From positions 402,084-466,083 of the forward strand of contig NTXX01000011.1 in NCBI GenBank assembly GCA_002559145.1: a stretch of DNA of 64,000 bases. Reading direction: 5' to 3'. Shown here in pieces: positions 56,664 to 64,000 of the stretch (the first letter of the stretch is position 1; each line of letters opens with the position of its first letter). The DNA is from Bacillus sp. AFS006103. Its GTDB lineage: Bacteria; Bacillota; Bacilli; Bacillales; Cytobacillaceae. The notes beneath the pieces are model-generated. The model made no database searches and was not told where the DNA came from. It saw only the letters and a list, made by a program, of their open reading frames with translations. A program made the translations under genes and the position numbers.

Positions 56664-57812
56664 ATGTCATACTTACCAAAACCTCATGGAGGAAAACTTA
56701 TTCAAGCGTTTGACCCCAATTACGATCTATCCACGATCGAAAAGGAAATTGAAATTGATGCAATTGCGTTAAGTGATCTAGAATTAATTGGTATCGGATT
56801 ATTCAGTCCTTTGAAGGGGTTTCTTGGGCAAAAAGACTATGAATCTGTAGTCAACACTATGCGTTTAGCGGACAATACTATCTGGTCGATCCCAGTTACA
56901 CTACCTGTATCTTTTGATGTAGCTGAAACACTTGTAGTAGGTGAAGAGTACAAACTATCATTTAAAAATGAAGTTTATGGTGTTATTAGAGTTTCAGAAT
57001 GGTATGAACCTAATTTAGACAAAGAAGCACTTGAAGTATATAAAACAGAAGAACTTGCACATCCCGGTGTGAAACGTCTATACGAAAGAGGACCTGTATA
57101 CGTTGCAGGGGAAATTGTACTCGTGCAAAAATCCGAAAAAGGAGTATTTGGTGATGTCTGGTTTGAGCCGAAAGAAACACGGGCCATTTTTGAAGAAAAG
57201 GGATGGAAGACTGTTGTAGGTTTCCAAACAAGAAATCCTATTCATCGTGCACATGAGTACATTCAAAAAGCTGCTCTTGAAACAGTCGATGGCCTGTTCG
57301 TCAACCCGCTTGTTGGCGAGACAAAGTCAGATGACGTCCCTGCAGAGGTCCGCTTAAAAAGCTATCGTGTTTTACTAGATAACTATTATCCGAGCGAACG
57401 TGTTCAACTGGGTGTTTATCCGGCAGCAATGAGATATGCAGGACCAAGGGAAGCTATTTTCCATGCACTTGCCCGTAAAAACTTTGGCTGCACCCATTTT
57501 ATTGTTGGCCGTGACCACGCCGGAGTTGGCAATTATTACGGAACCTATGATGCCCAGTACATTTTTAGTAATTTTACAGAAGAAGAGCTTGGTATTAAGC
57601 CTTTGTTCTTTGAACATAGCTTCTATTGCACTAAATGTGAAGGAATGGCCTCTGATAAAACTTGCCCGCATAGCAAGGAAGACAGAGTGATTCTTTCTGG
57701 AACAAAGGTGAGAGAGATGCTTCGCTCGGGTGTACTGCCACCATCTACATTTAGCCGGAAAGAGGTTGTTGAAGTACTAATTGAAGGCATGAAAGAAACC
57801 GCATCCGTGTAA
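56664..57812 (+). CDS. sat: Sulfate adenylyltransferase (ATP sulfurylase)
   Basis: 382 residues from ATG 56664 with GAGAAAGG 9 nt upstream. Makes APS from sulfate and ATP (EC 2.7.7.4). [14 protein letters not shown] (the Q-x-R-N-P-x-H-x-x-H active site), [17 protein letters not shown] and [17 protein letters not shown] with a zinc-type Cys set near the end are visible. In B. subtilis cysP lies between cysH and sat; here only 91 bp separate them. Confidence 0.96.
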   Translation: MSYLPKPHGGKLIQAFDPNYDLSTIEKEIEIDAIALSDLELIGIGLFSPLKGFLGQKDYESVVNTMRLADNTIWSIPVTLPVSFDVAETLVVGEEYKLSFKNEVYGVIRVSEWYEPNLDKEALEVYKTEELAHPGVKRLYERGPVYVAGEIVLVQKSEKGVFGDVWFEPKETRAIFEEKGWKTVVGFQTRNPIHRAHEYIQKAALETVDGLFVNPLVGETKSDDVPAEVRLKSYRVLLDNYYPSERVQLGVYPAAMRYAGPREAIFHALARKNFGCTHFIVGRDHAGVGNYYGTYDAQYIFSNFTEEELGIKPLFFEHSFYCTKCEGMASDKTCPHSKEDRVILSGTKVREMLRSGVLPPSTFSRKEVVEVLIEGMKETASV

Positions 57813-57828
57813 GGAGGAAACAAAATCA

Positions 57829-58428
57829 ATGACTAAACCAACGAATATTACATGGCATGAAACATCTATTTCAAAAGAAAATCGACGTGAAAAAAATGGT
57901 CACGGGAGCTGTGCATTATGGTTTACAGGACTCTCAGGCTCTGGAAAATCAACGATTGCAAATGCCGTATCAAACGAATTGTTCCGTCAGGGAATCAGTG
58001 AATATGTCCTTGATGGTGATAATATTCGCCACGGTTTAAATAAGGATCTTGGTTTTTCCGATTATGACCGTACTGAAAATATTCGCAGAATTGGAGAAGT
58101 AGCCAAGTTATTTGTCGAAAGCGGCAAAGTAGTGACCACCGCCTTTATTTCACCTTTTCGTTCTGATCGTGATCAAGTGCGGGCTTTATTTGAACAAGGT
58201 GAATTTATTGAGGTGTTTGTCCAATGTCCAATTGAGGAATGTGAACGTCGCGATCCAAAGCAGCTGTATGCGAAAGCGCGTCGGGGCGAAATTAAGGACT
58301 TTACCGGAATTGATTCCCCTTATGAAGCGCCTGAACAACCAGAAATCACTCTTCATTCTGATCAAGTGACCATTGAGGAAGCAGTGGAACAAGTCTTAAC
58401 TTATTTAAGAGAGAAAAATATGATCTAA
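57829..58428 (+). CDS. cysC: Adenylyl-sulfate kinase
   Basis: 199 residues; AAGGAGG 11 nt before ATG. Phosphorylates APS to PAPS (EC 2.7.1.25). Walker A FTGLSGSGKSTIANA near residue 33, YVLDGDNIRHGLNKDLGFS, and the FISPFRSDRDQVR segment are intact. Follows sat by 16 bp. Confidence 0.96.
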   Translation: MTKPTNITWHETSISKENRREKNGHGSCALWFTGLSGSGKSTIANAVSNELFRQGISEYVLDGDNIRHGLNKDLGFSDYDRTENIRRIGEVAKLFVESGKVVTTAFISPFRSDRDQVRALFEQGEFIEVFVQCPIEECERRDPKQLYAKARRGEIKDFTGIDSPYEAPEQPEITLHSDQVTIEEAVEQVLTYLREKNMI

Positions 58429-58521
58429 ATAGTAAGCTGCTTTTTCCTCATCACTCATGAGTAAGAATGATAATTTCATGGGTGGTAAAGGATAATAAGG
58501 ATAATGAAGAAGGGAGCAGCG

Positions 58522-59250
58522 ATGGTGAAAGCAATACTTTACATTGGTCATGGGACACGTTCGAAAAAGGGGGCTGAAGAAGCCCAATCTTTTCTACATA
58601 GAGTGATGGATCGAATAAGTGTTGAGATTCAGGAAATCAGTTTTCTCGAGCTGACCGAGCCAAGTATTGAGGAGGGCTTTCTGCGCTGTGTAAATAGGGG
58701 GGCGACAGAAATTTCTGTGGTTCCCCTTTTTTTATTGGCTGCAGGTCATATTAAAGAAGATATTCCTCAAGCACTTGGCCCCCTCTGTAACATGTATCCA
58801 ACTATCCAGGTGAATATACGGGATCCATTTGGTGTGCAAGGGAAGATTCTCGATGGGATTGCCGAGTTAGTTAGGAATTCAGTCGATGAGATTTCACCAC
58901 AGGATGCGGTATTGGTTGTCGGAAGAGGCAGTAGTGACAAGAGTATTCACACAGCTTTTGCAGAAATAACCAAAGGGATAAGAGAACGGCTGGGTATAAA
59001 ATATGTTTCTGTTTGTTATTTAGCGGCCACAGAACCAAGGCTTCAGGAGGGACTTGAGACAGTTTCAAAGCAAACTGTTGGAAAAATAATCGTTATTCCT
59101 TATTTATTATTTTCCGGTCTCCTTTTAAAAGAAATCGATCAAATGGTAAAAATGAAGCAAAATATGGGTCAGCAAATTATCCATACAGGTTCGCTCAGTA
59201 AACATCGTGTCATAGAGGATATCATCATAGAGCGTGCTATAAGAAAATAA
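58522..59250 (+). CDS. sirB: Sirohydrochlorin ferrochelatase/CbiX-like (SirB)
   Basis: 242 residues from ATG 58522 (GGGAGC just upstream; ATG 58504 six codons earlier is also possible). Inserts iron into sirohydrochlorin for sirohaem, the cofactor of sulfite reductase. LYIGHGTRSKKGAEE with the metal/active-site His near residue 9, and a second LVVGRGSSDK repeat half, show the long tandem CbiX form of bacilli. LFLLAAGHIKEDIP has the second active His. sumT (ylnD) and the dehydrogenase (ylnF), its usual neighbours, are missing. Confidence 0.92.
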   Translation: MVKAILYIGHGTRSKKGAEEAQSFLHRVMDRISVEIQEISFLELTEPSIEEGFLRCVNRGATEISVVPLFLLAAGHIKEDIPQALGPLCNMYPTIQVNIRDPFGVQGKILDGIAELVRNSVDEISPQDAVLVVGRGSSDKSIHTAFAEITKGIRERLGIKYVSVCYLAATEPRLQEGLETVSKQTVGKIIVIPYLLFSGLLLKEIDQMVKMKQNMGQQIIHTGSLSKHRVIEDIIIERAIRK

Positions 59251-59276
59251 GCAATTTAAGAATTATATATAAACCG

Positions 59277-59315
59277 TAGCTGATAGTCCTAAGGATTATT
59301 GGCTATTTTCTTTTT
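59277..59315 (+). terminator. Terminator of sulfate-assimilation operon
   Basis: TAGCTGATAGTCC pairs with GGATTATTGGCTA (three G-T pairs), then TTTTCTTTTT. Confidence 0.75.
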
Positions 59316-59486
59316 AGAAATTATACTTAAGTAATAATAAAACATGAACTTAAGTTCAATTTTTCGTTAAAATATGATATAATAAAGGTAGAAATGTAAA
59401 TAACCTTTACATAAAAAATTCCAATTGAAGAGAGGCTAAAGCAGGGGATAAGAAAATGGTAAAATCTAACGAAAAGAAGTGATTAT

Positions 59487-60371
59487 ATGACAGAACTCAT
59501 GAATGAAAAAATCCAACACCGCAAATTACCACTCCAAAAAGTAATTCTTCGTACCATCGCTATTACAATCGGGGCAATCTTAATGGCTACCGGTTTAGAA
59601 ATATTCCTAGTCCCCAATCATGTGATTGATGGCGGCATTACTGGTATTTCGATTATGCTTGCCCATATTATCGGATGGAAATTAGGGATCTTCATCTTCA
59701 TCCTAAACCTGCCCTTTGTATATATGGGCTATAAACAGATGGGAAAAACCTTTGCCATTTCTACTATATATGGAATTATCGTTTTATCTATTTTTGTCTC
59801 ATTTTTCCATCCAATTCCAGCATTTACTGATGATATTCTCCTCGCGACTGTTTTTGGAGGGATGATTCTGGGGATGGGTGTCGGAATCGTTATCCGAAAT
59901 GGTGGAGCGTTAGATGGGACCGAGATATTGGCACTCGTCATCACGAAAAAGGTTCCATTTTCAGTTGGTCAGATTATCATGATTATCAATATTTTTATTT
60001 TAGGAGCAGCCGGTTTCGTCTTTAGTTGGGACAGGGCCATGTATTCCTTACTAGCCTATGTTATTGCTTCAAAAGCGATCGATACCGTTGTCGCAGGGCT
60101 AGAAGAATCCAAATCTGTTTGGATTATTAGTGATGAAGCAGAGGAAATTGGAAATGCCATCAACGCCAGACTTGGTAGAGGGGTCACCTACATAAAGGGT
60201 CAAGGGGCCTTTACCGGAGATAGAAAGAAGGTCATTTTCAGTATTATCACCAGGTTGGAAGAATCTAAATTAACCACGATTGTTGAAGACATTGATCCGA
60301 CGGCATTTTTAGCGATAGGGGATATTTCGGAAGTCCGCGGGGGCCGATTTAAGAAAAGAGATATCCATTAA
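59487..60371 (+). CDS. YitT-family membrane protein (DUF2179)
   Basis: 294 residues. Five membrane helices (to ~200) with IFLVPNHVIDGGITGISIMLA and NGGALDGTEILALVI, the paired family motifs, then a cytoplasmic DUF2179 ferredoxin-like domain (~215-290; ISDEAEEIGNAINARLGRGVTYI described). Found in several copies in every Bacillus genome; function unknown. Ends at a bidirectional terminator. Confidence 0.92.
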   Translation: MTELMNEKIQHRKLPLQKVILRTIAITIGAILMATGLEIFLVPNHVIDGGITGISIMLAHIIGWKLGIFIFILNLPFVYMGYKQMGKTFAISTIYGIIVLSIFVSFFHPIPAFTDDILLATVFGGMILGMGVGIVIRNGGALDGTEILALVITKKVPFSVGQIIMIINIFILGAAGFVFSWDRAMYSLLAYVIASKAIDTVVAGLEESKSVWIISDEAEEIGNAINARLGRGVTYIKGQGAFTGDRKKVIFSIITRLEESKLTTIVEDIDPTAFLAIGDISEVRGGRFKKRDIH

Positions 60372-60381
60372 CAATAAACAA

Positions 60382-60411
60382 AAAGGATCTGCGAATAATC
60401 CCAGATCCTTT
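60382..60411. terminator. Bidirectional terminator between yitT-like and MFS genes
   Basis: Perfect 10-bp stem AAAGGATCTG / CAGATCCTTT with 10-nt loop; A and T tails serve both directions. Confidence 0.85.
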
Positions 60412-60419
60412 AATTAACA

Positions 60420-61664
60420 TTAGTGGCCTAAACCAATATCATCCACATGCTGTACATGTTTTTTATTTACCCAGATAAAAAGTACCGACACTAGAACAAA
60501 TCCTGCACCAACAATAAATGGAATACTTGGATTGTAAATTTCAGCTAGCTTGCCGGCTGTAAATGGTGCAATGGCCCCCCCAATAAAACGGAGGAAGCTA
60601 TAGGCTGCAGATGCCGTTGACCTTTCAACAGGGGCTGCATTCATCACGGCTGTAGTAATGAGGGTATTGTTATTTCCTAATAATGCACCTGCCAGGATAA
60701 CAGCGGCGATGACCACCCACTGAGTTGATGTCCATATACCCATTGCAACCAAAAGAAGAGCAAACAAGATTAACATCATACACATCGATTTTATGGTACC
60801 AAACCATTCGGAAAGTTTGGGAGCCATAAAAACAGAGGTGACAGCCAGTAAGATTCCCCAGCCAAGGAATACGAAGCCTAATCCGTGTTCATCCAAGCCC
60901 ATCACGAATGGTGCGTATGCCAGCAAAGTGAAGAAGCCAAAGTTATACAGGGCTGCTGCAATCCCAAAAACCAATAGTGAACGATGCTTTAAAGCACGAA
61001 ATGGATCTAATAAAGAAGTGCGAGCTTTTACTCCACTTTGAGCAGTTGCTTTTGGCATGAGGATGAAAAGGCCAATAAAGGCAATGATCATTAAAGTGGC
61101 GACCCCAAGAAAAGGGCCGCGCCATGACATAGCCCCAAGCCACCCGCCAAGAAGGGGGCCAACTGAAATCCCTAGTCCGATTGCTGCTTCATACAAGATG
61201 ATTGCTTTTGCTGTTCCACTGTTTGACAACGATACGATAGCAGATAATGCTGTTGCCACAAACAATGCGTTTCCAAGCCCCCAGCCGCCTCGAAGACCAA
61301 CAAGTGTCCAAATGCCGTTTGAGAAGCCGCCAAGTGCGGAAAATATTGCAATAATCACGATACCGGAGAGTAATGTCCATTTGATGCCCAGCCTTGTTGA
61401 TATTACGCCTGTAATAAGCATGGCAACAGCCATAACGGCATTATAGCTAGTGAACAGTAAGGTTACTTCACTATGTGAGGCATTTAATTGATCGGCAATA
61501 GCCGGTAAGATAGGGTCAACAAGTCCCAACCCCATGAACGCAATAATACTTGCAAAAAAAACAGCCCAAACTGCTTTAGGCTGGGTAAGTAAACCTGCCT
61601 TTTCAGCGTTTGACTCTGAAAGCTGTCGTGATGCTACTAATTTAGATTCTGGTCTTGGTGACAT
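60420..61664 (-). CDS. MFS transporter, DHA1-like drug exporter
   Basis: 414 residues, 12 membrane helices. FMGLGLVDPILPAIADQL (TM1), FTSYNAVMAVAMLITGVISTRLGIKW (motif A-like), GGWGLGNALFVATALS and GISVGPLLGGWLG (motif C) mark a proton-driven exporter similar to YfkF/YvkA-type bacillus transporters. GGGGGAAA lies before the ATG. Divergent from a marR gene; its -10 overlaps a dyad. Substrate unknown. Confidence 0.9.
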   Translation of the reverse strand: MSPRPESKLVASRQLSESNAEKAGLLTQPKAVWAVFFASIIAFMGLGLVDPILPAIADQLNASHSEVTLLFTSYNAVMAVAMLITGVISTRLGIKWTLLSGIVIIAIFSALGGFSNGIWTLVGLRGGWGLGNALFVATALSAIVSLSNSGTAKAIILYEAAIGLGISVGPLLGGWLGAMSWRGPFLGVATLMIIAFIGLFILMPKATAQSGVKARTSLLDPFRALKHRSLLVFGIAAALYNFGFFTLLAYAPFVMGLDEHGLGFVFLGWGILLAVTSVFMAPKLSEWFGTIKSMCMMLILFALLLVAMGIWTSTQWVVIAAVILAGALLGNNNTLITTAVMNAAPVERSTASAAYSFLRFIGGAIAPFTAGKLAEIYNPSIPFIVGAGFVLVSVLFIWVNKKHVQHVDDIGLGH

Positions 61665-61725
61665 CTAATTTCCCCCTGTATTTTGTTTCCATCTTTTTGA
61701 ATTAGTTGTATGATGAAAGTATATA

Positions 61726-61758
61726 ATTGTATTATACAATCAATTTTCACTACGTCAA
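61726..61758 (-). promoter_or_regulatory. Promoter of MFS gene with MarR-type dyad
   Basis: On the minus strand TTGACG (61758-61753), 16-bp spacer, TATAAT (61736-61731). ATTGTA-TTA-TACAAT (61726-61740) is a perfect inverted repeat over the -10, typical of MarR/OhrR operators. Confidence 0.65.
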
Positions 61759-61859
61759 TAGTGTTTTTGTGATGTAATTTAGACTGTGATTACTTATCAA
61801 AAGTTCGTATGTTATCATTATTAATAGGTGGAAATAAGGTTAACAGTGAGGTTAAAGAC

Positions 61860-62282
61860 ATGGATGTACATGCATTAGAAATGATCGAACTTGAACTAGC
61901 AATTCTGATTCGTCGAACTACTTCAATTTCGAACAATAAAAAATTCGGGAATCTTGATCGATCTGCCTATTTAATCCTTCGCCGCATCAAAGAGAAGGGA
62001 GCAGCAGGGGTAAAAGTTTTAGCAGAGGAATTCAAGTTAGATATATCTACAGTCAGTCGACAGGCGGCGGCTTTAGAGCAGAAAGATTATTTGTATAGAA
62101 TTCCCGATCCATTGGATGGTAGGGCCTATTCTCTTCAGTTAACAGAGCAAGGTACAAAGGAATTATCTGACTATAAACAGGAAAGATTGAAGCGAATTAC
62201 CGAACTGCTCGAAGACTGGTCTGATGAGGAACGTAAACTATTTGGGGTACTTTTGGAGAAATTCAATCGGGCTTTCAATTGA
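61860..62282 (+). CDS. MarR-family regulator
   Basis: 140 residues from ATG 61860, with GAGG 8 nt upstream; an in-frame ATG at 61809 has no site. Winged helix: ILRRIKEKGAAGVKVLAEEFKLDISTVSRQAAALEQKDYLYRIPDPLDGRAY (described; ~residues 35-85), with D-x-R in the wing (DPLDGR). Divergent from the MFS exporter; the dyad over the exporter's -10 suggests it represses that gene. No conserved Cys near the N-terminus, so it is not an OhrR-type peroxide sensor. Confidence 0.9.
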   Translation: MDVHALEMIELELAILIRRTTSISNNKKFGNLDRSAYLILRRIKEKGAAGVKVLAEEFKLDISTVSRQAAALEQKDYLYRIPDPLDGRAYSLQLTEQGTKELSDYKQERLKRITELLEDWSDEERKLFGVLLEKFNRAFN

Positions 62283-62372
62283 GCATTACTTTAAAAGCAG
62301 AGACAAAGATAGTTTAAACTGGTATTATTTTTGTGTGATCAAGTTTTTATAAAGGGTGGGAGACAGATAATC

Positions 62373-63791
62373 ATGGACACAAAAAGAATAGAACAAGACT
62401 TCTTAGGAAAAAAAGAGATAACAGCAGATGCCTATTACGGTATTCAAACACTAAGAGCAGTTGAAAATTTCCCTATTACAGGTTATCGAATTCATGAGGA
62501 TTTAATCTATGCCCTTGCGATGGTCAAAAAAGCAGCAGCAATTGCTAATATGAATACGAAAAGGCTTTATAGTGGACTTGGCGACGTTATCTGCCAAGCA
62601 GCCGATGAAATTATCGAAGGAAAGTGGAATGACCAATTCATTGTTGATCCCATCCAAGGCGGGGCAGGGACATCCATGAATATGAATGCAAACGAAGTGA
62701 TTGCTAACCGGGCGTTAGAATTACTGGGACATGAAAAAGGTGTGTATAAGCATTTAAGTCCGAATACACATGTGAATATGTCGCAATCAACGAATGATGT
62801 ATTTCCTACTGCTATTCATATCGCAACACTTAGATTACTTGAAAAATTGCTAGAGACAATGAAAGATATGCATAGGGTCTTTAAGGATAAAGCGAAGCAA
62901 TTTGAAAAAGTGATCAAAATGGGCCGAACCCATCTTCAGGATGCAGTTCCCATTCGACTTGGACAGGAGTTTGAAGCTTATTCTCGAGTGCTCGAAAGAG
63001 ATATTAAGCGGATTCATCTTTCACGTGGGAATTTATATGAGGTTAATATGGGGGCAACAGCCGTTGGTACAGGATTAAATGCGGACCCAAAATATATAGT
63101 CGATGTCGTCAAACAACTAACAGTAATCAGTGGCTTACCATTGGTGAATGCAGAGCATTTAGTTGATGCTACTCAAAATACGGATGCCTATACCGAAGTT
63201 TCTGCAGCATTAAAGGTGTGTATGATGAACATGTCAAAAATCGCAAATGATTTGCGGTTGATGGCATCAGGTCCACGTGCAGGACTTGCTGAGATATCCC
63301 TTCCTGCCCGTCAGCCAGGCTCTTCGATTATGCCGGGAAAAGTAAACCCTGTTATGCCAGAGTTGATCAATCAAATCGCTTTCCAGGTCATTGGAAACGA
63401 TCATACCATTTGTCTTGCTTCAGAAGCGGGTCAATTGGAATTGAATGTCATGGAACCAGTATTAGTCTTTAATCTACTTCAATCAATTAGTATTATGAAC
63501 AACGGATTCCGGTCCTTTACAGATCATTGTCTTGTAGGGATAGAGGCGAATGAGGCCCGCTTAAAAGAGAATGTTGAGAAAAGCGTGGGTATTATTACTG
63601 CGGTTAATCCGCATCTTGGCTATGAAGTGGCAGCAAGAATCGCAAGGGAAGCAACATTAACCGGCAAGTCAGTTCGTGAATTATGCCTTAAATATGATGT
63701 CTTAAGCGAAGAAGAATTAGATATCATTTTGAATATATATGAAATGACCGAACCTGGAATCGCTGGTGCTACTTTATTAGATAAAGATTAA
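62373..63791 (+). CDS. aspA: Aspartate ammonia-lyase
   Basis: 472 residues from ATG 62373 with GGTGGGAG about 10 nt upstream; fourteen codons more in frame lack a site. Converts aspartate to fumarate and ammonia (EC 4.3.1.1). TSMNMNANEVIANRALE, SQSTNDVFPTA, MGRTHLQDAVP and GSSIMPGKVNPVMPE with the catalytic flexible-loop Ser are present. GSSxMPxKxN distinguishes the fumarase/aspartase superfamily; the MGATAVGTGLNA segment and E-N rather than fumarase spellings favour aspartase. ansA is not adjacent. Terminator follows. Confidence 0.93.
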   Translation: MDTKRIEQDFLGKKEITADAYYGIQTLRAVENFPITGYRIHEDLIYALAMVKKAAAIANMNTKRLYSGLGDVICQAADEIIEGKWNDQFIVDPIQGGAGTSMNMNANEVIANRALELLGHEKGVYKHLSPNTHVNMSQSTNDVFPTAIHIATLRLLEKLLETMKDMHRVFKDKAKQFEKVIKMGRTHLQDAVPIRLGQEFEAYSRVLERDIKRIHLSRGNLYEVNMGATAVGTGLNADPKYIVDVVKQLTVISGLPLVNAEHLVDATQNTDAYTEVSAALKVCMMNMSKIANDLRLMASGPRAGLAEISLPARQPGSSIMPGKVNPVMPELINQIAFQVIGNDHTICLASEAGQLELNVMEPVLVFNLLQSISIMNNGFRSFTDHCLVGIEANEARLKENVEKSVGIITAVNPHLGYEVAARIAREATLTGKSVRELCLKYDVLSEEELDIILNIYEMTEPGIAGATLLDKD

Positions 63792-63823
63792 TAGTCTATT
63801 TTATTGCTGAGATAAATTCTTTT

Positions 63824-63866
63824 AAAATGGTGCCTGACACTCCGAGTGTCAGGCACCATTTTTTCA
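63824..63866 (+). terminator. Terminator after aspA, GGTGCCTGACACT type
   Basis: Perfect 18-bp stem AAAATGGTGCCTGACACT / AGTGTCAGGCACCATTTT, CCG loop, then TTT. The GGTGCCTGACACT arm is seen repeatedly in Bacillaceae intergenic regions, from memory. Confidence 0.92.
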
Positions 63867-63867
63867 C

Positions 63868-64000
63868 TGTCCAGCTCCAGCGCCCTAGCGGCTAGTGTCC
63901 TTCGCTCTCCACCCTACGATAAGTCAAGCACGAATGCGCCTCCGGCTCTTCGTGTTTCCTTTATCTCAGTTGGAGCGCTCCAGGCCATACGCCGCTGAAC
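63868..64000. repeat. Dispersed Bacillaceae intergenic repeat, truncated by window end
   Basis: Starts CTGTCCAGCTCCAGCGCC and continues as a GC-rich element with inner palindromes (CACGAA..TTCGTG; GGAGCGCTCC). It resembles the widely dispersed GTCCAGCTCCAGCGCC repeat of bacilli. GC content is visibly above its surroundings. No coding function. Confidence 0.75.

Noticed and set aside
61057..61446. 129-codon plus-strand frame
   Set aside because: Antisense to the MFS exporter and Pro/Ile-rich as expected of its complement.

Overview
The window looks like chromosome of an endospore-forming, low-GC Bacillaceae species, most likely Neobacillus/Bacillus-like. It carries a germinant-receptor operon, the spore photoproduct lyase pair splAB, citST-citM, a B. 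subtilis-like cysH-sat-cysC cluster and a GltC-like regulator. Strong GGAGG-type ribosome sites often sit before GTG, TTG and probably CTG starts, and U-tailed hairpins follow most genes. No tRNA, rRNA, CRISPR array, insertion sequence or intact prophage was seen.

Layout: 1-2.2 kb, the 3' part of a long coiled-coil SMC/Rad50-type ATPase. 2.3-2.8 kb, a phage-type helicase-loader/inhibitor (G39P-like) with a tiny overlapping ORF. 2.8-5.3 kb, a gltC-like regulator divergent from glutamate dehydrogenase. 5.3-9.2 kb, a TetR regulator divergent from an MMPL exporter. 9.4-13.7 kb, an unknown protein, threonine synthase, 3-methyladenine glycosylase and an orphan meta-cleavage pair. 13.9-16.3 kb, glgD-glgA without the other glycogen genes. 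17.1-19.2 kb, an ftsZ outside the division cluster, followed by a DUF2935 gene. 19.9-21.5 kb, a glycine riboswitch with terminator ahead of a CycA-type permease.

22-28 kb holds an HMGL-like aldolase, the CitST two-component system with a CitM citrate transporter, and an AEC carrier. 28-31.6 kb is the least ordinary stretch: a double-length polyprenyl synthetase with a second isoprenoid-synthase-like half, a protein joining two duplicated HTH-like units, a coiled coil and a J-domain, and a 52-bp tandem repeat whose units can fold. 31.7-39.2 kb has an SGNH esterase, a RidA-kynU-kynA tryptophan-degradation operon lacking kynB, an L,D-transpeptidase, an Eis-like acetyltransferase and BrnQ. 39.2-47 kb has a small barrel-like protein, splAB, and a TetR-controlled pair of efflux systems (DHA2 MFS and RND) whose promoters both carry TGACC-type palindromes in the spacer.

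47-55.5 kb has a lipoteichoic-acid-synthase-like enzyme, a YhgE/Pip protein built of two different short repeats, and a four-gene ger operon (A-C-D-B). 55.5-59.3 kb is a compact sulfate-assimilation operon (yezD-cysH-sat-cysC-sirB) without cysP, sumT or sirC. 59.5-64 kb has YitT, an MFS exporter divergent from a MarR regulator, aspartase, and the start of a dispersed Bacillaceae intergenic repeat cut by the window end.

Functions connect in several places: nitrogen and amino-acid turnover (gdhA, thrC, cycA, kynU/kynA, brnQ, aspA), citrate sensing and uptake, sulfur assimilation, spore repair and germination, and regulated drug or lipid export. All family calls are by eye from sequence; no database search was run.
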